Shown here: positions 40,479-51,653 of the stretch, piece after piece
Layout of the letters: each line of letters starts with the position of its first letter
Position numbering within the stretch: the stretch's first letter is position 1
Assembly (NCBI GenBank): GCA_019058425.1
Contig: JAHPYZ010000003.1
Coordinates: forward strand, 1 to 64,000
From: Promethearchaeota archaeon
GTDB taxonomy: Archaea > Asgardarchaeota > Lokiarchaeia > Sigyniarchaeales > SOKP01
Length of the DNA stretch: 64,000 nt
Reading direction: 5' to 3'
Notes under the pieces: model-generated
What the model saw: only the letters and a program-made list of their open reading frames with translations
Database searches by the model: none
What the model was told of the DNA's origin: nothing
Position numbers and translations under genes: made by a program

Positions 40479-42470
40479 TCATAAATTCAATTGTTTGAAG
40501 AATGATGGAAGAGTATAAATTATTTGAACTTGATCTTTTGTTGTTACTTCTATTATTGCACGGATTAAAAAGGCGTTTTTCAAGTCTTCGTTGGGTTCAT
40601 AAATTTTTACTTTAGCAGTTGGTTTTATCTTAAGATTATAGTTTTCTGCAATTCCAGTTACATTCTCACTCGTTTTCAATTTAATTCCAAGCAAACCTAG
40701 TTCATAATGAGAAACAATAAAAAGTATTTGATTTTGTGTATCTTTTAATTTTTCGAAATACACTACTTCTAAATAATCATCTTTAAGTTCTTTCGGCAGT
40801 TGTGAGAAAGAGACAATTTTCTTTTTTCCTGCAATATAAGGGAATGGAGTATAAAATAAGAGATTAAAGCTAGAGATTTTTTTAATTTGTTCATTGTATT
40901 TTTCAACATCTTTGATTGAGTAAGCTTTATCTAATAGGAGATCTAACTTGTCAATAGCATCTTCAGCTGAATATCCCGCTAACACAGTCGCTATATAAGA
41001 TCTTTTTAATTTTTCTATTAAAATCTCACTCTTAAATGATAATTTATAATCAATTGAAATTTCTAAAGCTTGATTATAAAGATTTGTAGCAATTTGAGAG
41101 TGCCCAAGGGCTAAAAAATAATCCCCTAACTCGCTAAATACTATTATAGCATCAAGAAAATTCTTATCTAAGTCCATACTTGAGATTTCTTCCATGATAA
41201 TCAATGCTGTATTCCTATCTTCTCCTTGAATATAAATTGCTATGGCTTTTCCTATCAAACATTTTAATCTTAGCTTATCATCTCCATAAATATCAGCTAA
41301 TTCTTCAGTAAAATTGTATTGCTTAATTGCTTCTCCATATAATCCATGGAATAAGTATATTAAAGCCTTCACATAATTCAACGTTAGACAAGTTTTGTAA
41401 TTTTGTATTATAATTGAGAATAATGCAGCTCTTTCAAGTGAATCTATTGCAGCATTAATACGTCCGAGAGAAACTAATAAAAATGCTCTTAAAAATTCCA
41501 TCTTACTAATTTCAGAACATATTAATTGCTCTACAACTTCATAATCCTTTATATTTGTCAATTGCCCAGAGGCTACTTGAAGTAAAGATACTAAAAATCC
41601 ATTCCCTGTTTTTAAAAATTTAACAGCATCTTTAGAATTACTTTTGACAATAGCTTCACGAGCTCGAATTACATACTCCCTCGATATTTTTAAATTCTCA
41701 AGAAATTTTATAACTCCTAATATCTTTTCTTCCTCAGTTTGTGAAAGGTTTTGATTTTCTATATATTTCTCAGCAATATTTATTTCATCAGAGTATTTGG
41801 AAGCTCCAATTTCAAATTTCACACCACCATCAGGATTTTCTAACTCAATATCTTGTGATAGAATAGATGTTTCTGTGACTGCTATTGCTTTTTCGATCAA
41901 CCAGGTAATTTTTTGTTCAGCAGGATAGATTTTAGAACGCTCAATCATATAAGATAATGTATAATTCAGGCTTCTCCTCCAAAGTTCTTTAAAATAACTT
42001 CTCATCTGAGTTTTAGCAATTGTCCTCTGGATTTTCAGAAGAAAGCTTGAGAGTGATAATATATTTATTTTACCCTTATAAAGTAAATTAGTATTCTTTG
42101 CCAATTTAAAATCATCAGTTACTAGATGGACAGGAATAGTGTTATTTTCATTCAATAGTTTATTCCCAATGCAGACAAGTGTGAGGTCTGGATCTTGAGC
42201 GGGAAACCTTACATTGAATTTACCTAAATTATCTTTGATTTCATTAATTTCAGCAGGGATTACCTTTTCTACATTTACAAAACTTTTTAATTTATCTTTA
42301 TAGGTATGAGGTGCTTTTATTTCGTCAAATACAACTTGGGATATATAATAATCAAATCCTAAATCCTCTGCAGCTTTATCTAAATTTGGTAAAATATTAC
42401 GTGCTTTAATTTGTAGCATACAAATGAAAAAATTAGCATCGAATATTATCCTTTCTTGATTAACAGACAT
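40479..42470 (-). CDS. PIN-domain protein with long TPR-like C-terminal region
   Basis: RIIFDANFFICML, ISQVVFDEI, HLVTDDFKLAKNTN acidic PIN motifs; helical repeats after ~residue 200. Confidence 0.7.
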   Translation of the reverse strand: MSVNQERIIFDANFFICMLQIKARNILPNLDKAAEDLGFDYYISQVVFDEIKAPHTYKDKLKSFVNVEKVIPAEINEIKDNLGKFNVRFPAQDPDLTLVCIGNKLLNENNTIPVHLVTDDFKLAKNTNLLYKGKINILSLSSFLLKIQRTIAKTQMRSYFKELWRRSLNYTLSYMIERSKIYPAEQKITWLIEKAIAVTETSILSQDIELENPDGGVKFEIGASKYSDEINIAEKYIENQNLSQTEEEKILGVIKFLENLKISREYVIRAREAIVKSNSKDAVKFLKTGNGFLVSLLQVASGQLTNIKDYEVVEQLICSEISKMEFLRAFLLVSLGRINAAIDSLERAALFSIIIQNYKTCLTLNYVKALIYLFHGLYGEAIKQYNFTEELADIYGDDKLRLKCLIGKAIAIYIQGEDRNTALIIMEEISSMDLDKNFLDAIIVFSELGDYFLALGHSQIATNLYNQALEISIDYKLSFKSEILIEKLKRSYIATVLAGYSAEDAIDKLDLLLDKAYSIKDVEKYNEQIKKISSFNLLFYTPFPYIAGKKKIVSFSQLPKELKDDYLEVVYFEKLKDTQNQILFIVSHYELGLLGIKLKTSENVTGIAENYNLKIKPTAKVKIYEPNEDLKNAFLIRAIIEVTTKDQVQIIYTLPSFFKQLNL

Positions 42471-42562
42471 TAGTTTTCAAAGATATTTTGATTTCTATAG
42501 AAAAAACTTATTTAAATAAATAATAATTGGTAAAATAATATATTTTTTTTTCATTAGTATAG

Positions 42563-43111
42563 ATGAAAATAGAAAAAGAATACTTAATAAATTACATTAT
42601 GATTTCTAAAATTATATCTGTTATTGGATATTCTGGCTCTGGAAAGACTAATTTTATTACAACTGCCATCAAATTCTTGAAAGAAAACTTAAATTTTAAT
42701 ATAGCCGTAATAAAGAATGTAAAACACCATCAAATCGATGAAAAAGGTAAAGATTCTTATAAATTTACTGAAGCAGGAGCTACTTACTCTTTGATACAAA
42801 ATGATAAAAGTGAGATTGCGGTCTTTTTTAAAAAGGAAGAAATTAGATTGGAAGAACTCTTAAAATGGGTAGAGAATGGACCTTTAAAATTAAATATTGT
42901 GATTACAGAAGGTTTTAGGAATTTAAGTAATCCTACAGTATTATGTATATCTAATCTAAACGAAGTTGAAGAACAATTAACAAAAAACGTTAAAATGGTT
43001 TCTGGAGTAATATGTTCCAAAGACTTGAAAGATAAAAAAATCTTAGATTTACCAATAGTAGATATTAAAAGTCAATTTTCCATTTTTCAAGAAATATTTG
43101 GAATTGGGTAA
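42563..43111 (+). CDS. mobB: Molybdopterin-guanine dinucleotide biosynthesis protein MobB
   Basis: IISVIGYSGSGKTNFI, VIKNVKHHQIDEKGKDSYKFTEAGA; probable start at MISKIISVIG. Confidence 0.92.
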   Translation: MKIEKEYLINYIMISKIISVIGYSGSGKTNFITTAIKFLKENLNFNIAVIKNVKHHQIDEKGKDSYKFTEAGATYSLIQNDKSEIAVFFKKEEIRLEELLKWVENGPLKLNIVITEGFRNLSNPTVLCISNLNEVEEQLTKNVKMVSGVICSKDLKDKKILDLPIVDIKSQFSIFQEIFGIG

Positions 43112-43132
43112 AAGGATTTTATAATAATTCAA

Positions 43133-45055
43133 TTATTCAACGTTTTTCCAAAATGGGGCAAATTGTTGGCATAAGAATTTAAAATCCTTAATTACTTGCT
43201 CATCTTCTATATTCAAAAGGAAATATTCGCTTAATTTTTCATATACTTCAATTTTATTTGTGGGATCTCCAACTGAATTTCGAATTTTTTGAAATAAATC
43301 ATTAAATGGTATAATAATCTCATGGATTAACCATTCTTCGAAATAAGGTTGATCAGCAAAAGACTGAATATTATAAGTTATCATAATTTGCATTAATTCT
43401 TCAACTGAATAGAAATACTTGTCTGGAATTTCTATCTTATAATTTTTTATCTCATTTCTAATGTGATCTTTATTTAGACTAATTATGTAATCAGGCCAGA
43501 CATCATCAGAGTAGTTGATATCTTGAAAAACAAAAAGTTCTAATACTCTTAAAGCAATATTTTTTCCAATATATCGACTCCTTGGATCAATGAAATTTTT
43601 TGACGCAATATCTGGTGAGGATCTCATAAAAATTTTATCAATTAAGACATAGAGAATTCTGCATATATGATCAACAATAACATTAAATGTAAAGGGTGTA
43701 TTCTCTGGATCTTCACATAATATTTCATTTTCTCGAGTTAAATTCTGAGAAAAATTTGAATTTAAACTTTTTAGAAAAGTCTTAAAAAAACCATAATTTA
43801 ACTGAGAAATTTTCTTTTTAAAGATCTTTTGAAAGAACAGGTTAATATTTTTGATATTTGACAAAGCTGAGAGGAAATTTATAAATTCTTTAATATTGTT
43901 TATAGAATTTGCTCCAATTACATCTTCTACATTTTTATTATATTGATTTAATGATTTTTTAAAAATCTCAGGCAGAAATAATAAATCTCCTACTTCTAAA
44001 GCCTCGAGTCCACTCCCAAAATAATATTTCATATATAATAAAAAAAGATTTAGTTGCGATTTTGGAGATGGTAGATTATTTGCTTGAAAAGTCGAATATA
44101 GGGTTGATTTCTTATCAAGATAATCGAAAAATTTGATAATGGAATTTTTTTTCTCTGTGGAATAATCTAGATTAATTAAAAATTCTTTCTTAATAATATC
44201 CACTTTAGAAAATACTGAATCTTCTACTCTAGCTCCTACAAAATTAAAAAAGTCTAATAATGGTGAGAAACTTTGTAACAAATTACATTTTTTATAAAAA
44301 TAATACAATAAATCAACTAATTTTTCTTTTGACAGAGAATATTCGTCTAAAGCAACGTTGTATAATTTCTCTCTTCCTTCTAATAATTTATTATAAAAAT
44401 CTTCAGGAATTCCTTTTAATTGCCTTAAGAAATAATATAAGACCATATTGTAATAATAATTAAAAATCTCATCTTTACTATCTTTAATTATAACCATAAA
44501 ATTCAAATTTTTTTTTGCGTCTCCATCTTTAACAATAACAGCATCAAGTAGAATAAAGATTCTTTTCTGAATGATTTTTCTAATGACAATTCCTAACAAA
44601 CGAATAAGAAAATAAAGATATCCCGTAGTAAGAGAAAATCCATATAATACATCTTCTTTAAGTTCCACTGAATTTTTGGTAAAAATATCCTCTTCATTTT
44701 GATTTAAAGTATAGTTATAATCAAAAAAGATAATTTCTTCAGATATCTTTTCTTTATTTAGAAGTATTAGTGAGTTTTTGTCAAAACCAAAAAACACATT
44801 CAAAAAGTATCTAAACATCTCTTGAAAGTTTTCATAGAAGAATGATGTAAAGGTTTTCTTAATTACTCGATTTCTATTTTTTTCAGCAAATTCTTCCCAT
44901 TTTAATTGGATATTATTTTTAAATTCTTCAAATTTAGCTTGATTCTTCTCTAAAATTTCAAATAACAAGTTGTTCACAGAATTTATGCTAAAATCTTGCT
45001 TATTGACTCTTTCTTGAAGATTTTTAAAAATGTTTTCTAATTCTTTATAAACCAC
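43133..45055 (-). CDS. Large uncharacterised protein (640 aa)
   Basis: Long ORF with normal codon-like composition; no recognisable motif. Confidence 0.65.
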   Translation of the reverse strand: MVYKELENIFKNLQERVNKQDFSINSVNNLLFEILEKNQAKFEEFKNNIQLKWEEFAEKNRNRVIKKTFTSFFYENFQEMFRYFLNVFFGFDKNSLILLNKEKISEEIIFFDYNYTLNQNEEDIFTKNSVELKEDVLYGFSLTTGYLYFLIRLLGIVIRKIIQKRIFILLDAVIVKDGDAKKNLNFMVIIKDSKDEIFNYYYNMVLYYFLRQLKGIPEDFYNKLLEGREKLYNVALDEYSLSKEKLVDLLYYFYKKCNLLQSFSPLLDFFNFVGARVEDSVFSKVDIIKKEFLINLDYSTEKKNSIIKFFDYLDKKSTLYSTFQANNLPSPKSQLNLFLLYMKYYFGSGLEALEVGDLLFLPEIFKKSLNQYNKNVEDVIGANSINNIKEFINFLSALSNIKNINLFFQKIFKKKISQLNYGFFKTFLKSLNSNFSQNLTRENEILCEDPENTPFTFNVIVDHICRILYVLIDKIFMRSSPDIASKNFIDPRSRYIGKNIALRVLELFVFQDINYSDDVWPDYIISLNKDHIRNEIKNYKIEIPDKYFYSVEELMQIMITYNIQSFADQPYFEEWLIHEIIIPFNDLFQKIRNSVGDPTNKIEVYEKLSEYFLLNIEDEQVIKDFKFLCQQFAPFWKNVE

Positions 45056-45261
45056 GATTGATCAGATATTTAATAGGTCTATCGGTAATTCGGTATTAAA
45101 CAACTCTAAGAAATTGATTCTATATATATATTAAAATGAAATTTTGAAAATATAAATCTTAGTTAAATAGCTAATAAAATTATATATATTCTTAATGAAC
45201 AATATGAAATCATTAATTTTGATATATGTCTTAGAGAGGTTAGATTGAACTATGAGAAAAA

Positions 45262-46290
45262 CTAAAATAATTTTGTAATTTCATCAGTTTCTGAGTATAT
45301 AAGCTGATCTGTTTTGCCATCTTCTTTTTTAACCACTAACCCTTTTGCTTTAGACATGAAAATACCTATTTGTTCAGCATCTATTTTATTATTTCTTAGG
45401 AGATCGATTAGACCAGGAGAGTCTTCTTGATTAACAGCAATTAATAAGGATCCCGATGATATGGTATTGTAGGGATTAATGTTAAAAATTTCACTTAATA
45501 CTTTTGGTTCTCGTAAAATATTTATTTTATTTTCTTCAATAATTACTCCTGTATTAGAAGCTATGGTCATTTCGGCAACACCTGTATAAATTCCACCTTC
45601 GGTAGGATCATGACAAGATTTAATTTTGAAATTGTTATTTGCTAAAAGGGCTTCTTTTAGAACACATATTCCAGGATCGAAAAGATAATCCTGACATCTT
45701 TTTATAAAATCATAACCTAATTCATGGGTTATAAGCTCCTTTTCTTTCTCTCGACCTATGATAGATGTACCTTCTATAAAAATTCCTTTGGTTAATATTA
45801 GCGCATCCCCTTTTTCTGCTCCAGAAGTGAGTACGAGTTTATCCTTGGGAACTTCTCCTATCAAAGATCCTATTATAATAGGTCTATCAAGTCGAGGAGT
45901 TATTTCTGTATGCCCTCCTACAACAGTTATATCCATCGATTTGCAGGTATCATGAATATTTTTAAATATCTTATCAATCATCTCATTTGTAGTGAGTTTC
46001 TCAGGTAATAATATTGTCGATTGAAACCATTTTGGCTTAGCTCCAGTGCATACAAGATCGTTAACATTTACAATTACAGAATAATATCCTATCTCATCAG
46101 TTGCGAAAGTAATAGGATCTGTTTTAATTACTAAGTAATTCTCTCCAGGAATATCTATAATTGCCGCATCCTCACCAATTTTAGAACCCATTATTACCCT
46201 ACTATCATGTACTTCTATATTTGAGAGTAATTGAGCTAAATAATCATGTTTAAGCTTTCCGAGAGCAAATTTCTCATGTACTCTTTTCAT
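45262..46290 (-). CDS. AIR synthase-related (HypE/PurM-like) protein
   Basis: GSKIGEDAAIIDIPG, VNVNDLVCTGAKPKWF, VGGHTEITP, DPTEGGIYTGVAEM. Confidence 0.9.
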   Translation of the reverse strand: MKRVHEKFALGKLKHDYLAQLLSNIEVHDSRVIMGSKIGEDAAIIDIPGENYLVIKTDPITFATDEIGYYSVIVNVNDLVCTGAKPKWFQSTILLPEKLTTNEMIDKIFKNIHDTCKSMDITVVGGHTEITPRLDRPIIIGSLIGEVPKDKLVLTSGAEKGDALILTKGIFIEGTSIIGREKEKELITHELGYDFIKRCQDYLFDPGICVLKEALLANNNFKIKSCHDPTEGGIYTGVAEMTIASNTGVIIEENKINILREPKVLSEIFNINPYNTISSGSLLIAVNQEDSPGLIDLLRNNKIDAEQIGIFMSKAKGLVVKKEDGKTDQLIYSETDEITKLF

Positions 46291-46510
46291 TGTTATAGTC
46301 TTTTTAGGTTTTCATAATTTATTAAAATTTTTAGCAAATCTATGGCTAAATCCATCTTTACTATATTTTAATTGAATGAAGGAAAACAATTCTAATAATT
46401 TTGTAGAATATAAGAAAATCTTAAAATCGATCTATTATTTTCTGAGAGGAAAGTAAAAGAATCTGAATTTCAATAGAATTTGACCCTAAAATTTAAAATC
46501 TATTTCTTCC

Positions 46511-47089
46511 TTGAAGATAGTAAGATTTAAAACTCTAAGTATAAAAAAGAGTCGGATAGAAATGGCATTTGGGAAAGCATTTTTGTTGAGTATAGCTGCT
46601 TTTGTAGGATTAAACTTCATTTTCACAATAATTTATTATGCTCTCGGACCAAGTTTTGATACATTATTTACTAACATCCAATTGCGTCCATTAATAATAT
46701 TATATTATTTATTTGGTTCAATTATTAGTACTCCTTCTTTAATTCTTAGTTATACAATATTTCAACCAATTTTAGGAAGTTTTGTTTTAGATATTTTCCT
46801 ACTTTGGTTAGGATTCTTAATTCCTCCAATTATCGCAGCAGTACTTGCCGGAAGATTTGGTGAAAGTAAAGCTGAATCCTTTGGAGCATGGGCCTTGACA
46901 GCAGGTATAAGTACAGTAGCAGTAATTATTGCAGCTTTGTTAAGTCCTTTCACTCTAACTGAAATAACAACTTTATACATATTGGCTTCTTTTGATCAAC
47001 TTCTAATTTTTGCTATTATCAGTCTTGTTATAAATATACTATTTTACGGGTTCTTCGCTTTATTGCTTTCAAAAATAGAATATTATTAA
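46511..47089 (+). CDS. Integral membrane protein, uncharacterised
   Basis: Multiple hydrophobic segments; real start may be MAFGKAFLL. Confidence 0.55.
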   Translation: MKIVRFKTLSIKKSRIEMAFGKAFLLSIAAFVGLNFIFTIIYYALGPSFDTLFTNIQLRPLIILYYLFGSIISTPSLILSYTIFQPILGSFVLDIFLLWLGFLIPPIIAAVLAGRFGESKAESFGAWALTAGISTVAVIIAALLSPFTLTEITTLYILASFDQLLIFAIISLVINILFYGFFALLLSKIEYY

Positions 47090-47376
47090 GTTTTTTTTTC
47101 TATATTTATCAAAATTTTGTTCTATTTTTATAGTTTAAATTAAACGATTAATTAGGAAGGGAAACAAAATTTTCAATCTTACATTGGATTTCGCCTTTAA
47201 TAATCTCCTTTTATAATAAATTTGAATTTTGTTATCCTTATCCTCTCCTTTTCATTAATCATTCAGAATTTTACCATTTAATTAAACATTCTAATGTATT
47301 AATGGGTTAATAGGGTTCCTACTCTGAAATTAATATAAGTAAAATAATAGTATATGTAAAATTTGTGGTTAATTGA

Positions 47377-47706
47377 ATGAGTTCAGGAAAATTAGAGGGA
47401 AATTATCTTAAAAATGTAGAACGTGGTTTTAGGTTCGATGAATCTGCTATTACTACTAATTATAATTTACAAAATAGTAATTATTCTGGACAAAAATTGT
47501 ATAATGACAACTTAGTAAAAGATAATGAGAGCAACCTTCAACAGATAAATAAAAGTGTAAAAGAAAATCATTTTAATATGATAAGAGAAATTCATCATAT
47601 TTTAAAGAGTTCTGAAAATCTTTCTCAAAACCAGAAATTTGCTTTCTGTAGTAGTCAAAGATTTTTTATGAAATTATATTTAAAAAGGATTTGTAGAGAA
47701 ATATAA
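47377..47706 (+). CDS. Small hypothetical protein
   Basis: ORF only. Confidence 0.3.
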   Translation: MSSGKLEGNYLKNVERGFRFDESAITTNYNLQNSNYSGQKLYNDNLVKDNESNLQQINKSVKENHFNMIREIHHILKSSENLSQNQKFAFCSSQRFFMKLYLKRICREI

Positions 47707-47737
47707 TTTTAAGATCATATTATCAAACTTCTCGATT

Positions 47738-49177
47738 TTATTGATTATTTTTAAGAGATCTTAGAAATTCCATATAGTCACATAAGTAAGAGATACTTTT
47801 AGCTGCATCTCTCAAGGATAAGAAATATAAAATCCTTTTCTTGTGTAATAACTTCTTGCCTGACTCAAATCTTTTTGTGAGTATACTATCATCGGCAATA
47901 GTAGGTAAACAGAACGCAAAAGGTTTTGAGATAGATTCAAAACATTTAATCATTCTATTAAAAACATGCCGATAAATATGGTCAGGCCAAAGTGGAATTA
48001 TGACTATATCAATGTTTGGATCATTAACAACGATATCTATACAATCAGTAAAAGTGTTTAAGATAAATCCTGATGCCCCTAAATCAACAGGATTTTTTAT
48101 ATTTACGTTAACATATGGTAATACTTTAGCAATTTGAGATTGAGAATCAGGGGTTAATTCTGGTATATTAAGATTTTGAGATGCGAAAATGTCTGTCAAA
48201 TTTACCGAGGAACCTCCTCCCGGGGTAATTATCCCTACATTTCTTCCTTTAGGAAGATATTTTGGATATAATAATTCGAAGGTTTTTATTGTACTCCAAA
48301 ATTCTTCATTATCCTTCACTAAAATTGTCCCAGTTTGCTTAGCCATTGATTGCCATAATGTTTGATTTGAAGCTATTGCTCCAGTATGGGAAAAAGCAGC
48401 TCGGGATCCATAATTAGTATAACCTCCCTTCCATAAAATAACGGGTTTAAATTGGGATGCCCTTTTAAGTTCTAAAAATAAATCATGCCCCGATGCTGAA
48501 CCTGTTGATTCTAAATAAGCAGCTATGACATCGGTTTTTAAATTTTGATGATAATACCTAAAAAAGTCTACACAGTTTAAATCAATTTGATTTCCGAAAC
48601 TAATACCATAACGAAACCTAATATCTCGTTTATACCCCACATTAATTAATTGAGTTAAATGGCCTCCGGATTGGGACATAAAAGATACACCCCCATATTT
48701 TCCTCTTTGAGACGTAAATGAGAAAGCCATTCCATTTTCTGCATTAATGGGGCCTAAACAATTTGGTCCTATTATCCTTGTAGTGGAACCTTCAATAATT
48801 TCTATAAGCTCTTCTTCTAATTTTTTTCCTTCAGAATCTCCAGTTTCAGAAAATCCTGAAGCAAAAATAATTACCCATTTAATTCCTTTTAAAACACATT
48901 CTTTCAGAGTATCTGAGATAAAGTTTGTCTTCAATGAAATGTATGCTGTATCAATGGGATAAGGAACATCTAAAACAGAAGGATAACATTTCCAACCCAA
49001 TATTTCCTCATATTTTGGATTTATTGGATAAAAAGTCTCAGACCATATAGAATCCTTGAATGCTGGTAAATACATCATTGAGCCTAATCTCGAGTTTTCT
49101 GAAGCTCCAATAAATGCAATATGCTTAGGATAAAACAAAGAATTAAGTTCTTCAAAGTTTTTTTGATCTTTTACCAT
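47738..49177 (-). CDS. NDP-forming acyl-CoA synthetase alpha-type protein (CoA-binding + ligase domains)
   Basis: FYPKHIAFIGASENSRLGSMMY, IIGPNCLGPIN, SFMSQSGGHLTQLINVG, AAFSHTGAIASN. Confidence 0.9.
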   Translation of the reverse strand: MVKDQKNFEELNSLFYPKHIAFIGASENSRLGSMMYLPAFKDSIWSETFYPINPKYEEILGWKCYPSVLDVPYPIDTAYISLKTNFISDTLKECVLKGIKWVIIFASGFSETGDSEGKKLEEELIEIIEGSTTRIIGPNCLGPINAENGMAFSFTSQRGKYGGVSFMSQSGGHLTQLINVGYKRDIRFRYGISFGNQIDLNCVDFFRYYHQNLKTDVIAAYLESTGSASGHDLFLELKRASQFKPVILWKGGYTNYGSRAAFSHTGAIASNQTLWQSMAKQTGTILVKDNEEFWSTIKTFELLYPKYLPKGRNVGIITPGGGSSVNLTDIFASQNLNIPELTPDSQSQIAKVLPYVNVNIKNPVDLGASGFILNTFTDCIDIVVNDPNIDIVIIPLWPDHIYRHVFNRMIKCFESISKPFAFCLPTIADDSILTKRFESGKKLLHKKRILYFLSLRDAAKSISYLCDYMEFLRSLKNNQ

Positions 49178-49361
49178 TAACTAATAAAATTTAAAGATTT
49201 TTTAATAATTTTCTAATCCTTTAATTCAGATATTAAATCTAAAAGAGAGTTGGAGTCATAATTATTTTAAAAAAACCAAATTTTTAATTAAATTTACAAT
49301 TAGAGTACCCATACTTAGTGAATATTTTCTATAGAATAAATAAGAATTTGGAGAAAATGAA

Positions 49362-50819
49362 ATGGCTAGACCAAGTCCGTTAGAAGTTTATGCTCTCTTA
49401 GATAAATCAAATTGTAAGGATTGCGGATATGATACATGCATGGCTTTCGCAACAGACACATTAGAAAGGAAAGTAAAACCTAAAGATTGTACTCATTTAA
49501 TGCAGGATCCTAAACAAGCAAAAAATAGAGAGAAGCTTATTAACCTTTTGACTCCTCCTCAAAAACCTGTCACAATAGGTATTGGAGATAAGGCAGTTAC
49601 TATAGGTGGAGAAGAAATTTTGATGAGACATCAATTAACGTTTTATAACCAGACAGCTCTCTTTATTGAAATTGCAGATGATGACACAGATTTAGAAGAT
49701 TTTATTAAATACCTTTCAGAACTTAAAATTGAAAGGATTGGAGATGTTCTTACTCTTGATGGTATTGCTTTAAGAAATGTTTCCGGAGATAAAGATCAAT
49801 TTAAATTAGCAGCTAAAAAGATTACCGAGATCTCAAAACTTCCTGTTATGCTTTGTAGTTTTAATGCAGAAAATTTAATTACTGCTGCTGAAGAAATCAA
49901 AGAAAATAAGCCTTTACTTTATGCAGTAACAAAAGATACATGGGAGGAGATCGGAAAATTCGCAATACAAAATAATTTACCTGTTGTAATTACTTCCAGT
50001 AATTTAGATGAATTAATGTCTTTAAGTGCAACTCTTCAGAAATTTGGAGTGAAGGAGATTGTACTAGATCCAGGGACTTATTTTGGACCAGGTAATCTTT
50101 CAATTACATATGATAGAATTATGCAACTCAGAACAGGAGCAATAGATAAAGAAGATAAAAATGCTTGTTGGCCAGTTATGGGTGTACCTGCAGCTTACTG
50201 GAGTCAAGTAAAGATTGGAGATGATAAAGAACTATGGGAGCATCAATATCAAGAAGTGATAATGGGCGCTATAATGGAATCTGTTGATACAAATTTATTA
50301 GTATTGCACACAGGTAAGAAAAAGGAAGAGATCTGGGCACTTTTAGTTTTAATGACTTTACGACAAAGTGTATTTTCTGATCCTAGAATATACCCTGCAG
50401 TAGATCCAGGAATTTATAGAGTCGGAGAACCCGGAGATATGGCTCCAATATTTGTTACCAGTAATTATAGGATGACTAAAATCCCAGTTGAACAAGATCT
50501 ACAAGGAGCTAACTTAAACTGTTGGCTTTTAGTAGTCGATAGTGAGGGGATAGGTATTGAAAGCGCTGTTGCAGGGGGACAATTTAATGCAGGTTCAATA
50601 GCTGAAGCGGCGAAAGAATTTGGAGTTTTTGATAAAGTAAAACATAGAATTCTAGTTATTCCAGGTATGGCAGCTCGTTTGAGTGGAGCCTTAGAAGATG
50701 AAGCAGATGCCTTTGTAGTGGTAGGTCCTCGAGACAGTTCTGGAATCCCCAAGTTTATGGATATTCAGTGGAAACCAGAGGAATTTATGAAAGAATATGA
50801 ATCATGGTCAAAAGATTAA
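49362..50819 (+). CDS. cdhE: Acetyl-CoA decarbonylase/synthase gamma subunit (corrinoid Fe-S protein large subunit)
   Basis: SPLEVYALLDKSNCKDCGYDTCMAFA 4Fe-4S motif; VVDSEGIGIESAVAGGQF. Confidence 0.93.
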   Translation: MARPSPLEVYALLDKSNCKDCGYDTCMAFATDTLERKVKPKDCTHLMQDPKQAKNREKLINLLTPPQKPVTIGIGDKAVTIGGEEILMRHQLTFYNQTALFIEIADDDTDLEDFIKYLSELKIERIGDVLTLDGIALRNVSGDKDQFKLAAKKITEISKLPVMLCSFNAENLITAAEEIKENKPLLYAVTKDTWEEIGKFAIQNNLPVVITSSNLDELMSLSATLQKFGVKEIVLDPGTYFGPGNLSITYDRIMQLRTGAIDKEDKNACWPVMGVPAAYWSQVKIGDDKELWEHQYQEVIMGAIMESVDTNLLVLHTGKKKEEIWALLVLMTLRQSVFSDPRIYPAVDPGIYRVGEPGDMAPIFVTSNYRMTKIPVEQDLQGANLNCWLLVVDSEGIGIESAVAGGQFNAGSIAEAAKEFGVFDKVKHRILVIPGMAARLSGALEDEADAFVVVGPRDSSGIPKFMDIQWKPEEFMKEYESWSKD

Positions 50820-50886
50820 AAAACTGTTAATGTTTATTACTTTTTTTCTCTTTTTTATATAAATTAATACAAATTAGAAATTGACT

Positions 50887-51558
50887 TTAAATTAAAGATA
50901 AAATTAATTCATTAGTTAAATCGCTAACAGATTTAATTATTATTGCTTTTCCCTTCTTAATTTCTTCTAACTGTTTAGATGAGTGCTGCCCAGTCAATAC
51001 TCCAATGAAAGGACAATTTAGGTTATTTGAGAGCAGAACGTCTTTAGGATGATCTCCAATGATTATAATTTTATACCCAGGGTAGTTTTCTTCAAAATCT
51101 ACTTTAAGTTTTGGATGTAGTTTTCCCAATTCTTTTGTTTCTTCTGTTTCTCCCATTACGTAATCAAAATATTTCTGAAGTTCTAAAATTTCGAGGATTT
51201 TCATTGCCATTTCTTGCTTTTTTGATGTTATTACTCCTAAAGTATAGGATAATTCCCTTAATTCTATTAATTTTGCTTTTATCCCAGGTAAGATAATTGC
51301 TTGATAAATTCCTTTCCTCCCATAATATTCTCTAAACGCAAAAACTAATTTCGAAGAGTCATAGTTGGTAATACTTTCAAACATCTCATTTAATGGTGTT
51401 CCAATCATATATTCTATTTTGGACTTCTCTAATAAGGGTAAGTTATATTTGTTTAACGCATAATTAAAAGAAGCTACAATTCCTTCTCTGTTATTGATTA
51501 GAGTATTATCTAAATCAAAACTCAAAACAATATTTTTGGTTATATTTTTATCATTCAT
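50887..51558 (-). CDS. HAD-superfamily hydrolase
   Basis: LSFDLDNTLINN, GVITSKK, IIGDHPKDV. Confidence 0.92.
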   Translation of the reverse strand: MNDKNITKNIVLSFDLDNTLINNREGIVASFNYALNKYNLPLLEKSKIEYMIGTPLNEMFESITNYDSSKLVFAFREYYGRKGIYQAIILPGIKAKLIELRELSYTLGVITSKKQEMAMKILEILELQKYFDYVMGETEETKELGKLHPKLKVDFEENYPGYKIIIIGDHPKDVLLSNNLNCPFIGVLTGQHSSKQLEEIKKGKAIIIKSVSDLTNELILSLI

Positions 51559-51653
51559 TTCTGTTAAAGAATTTAAAAATAAATAAAATGTAAAAAAGAA
51601 AGAAAAGAAAGTTTATTAAAATTTCTTGTTCTGATATATATATTTTAAATTTG

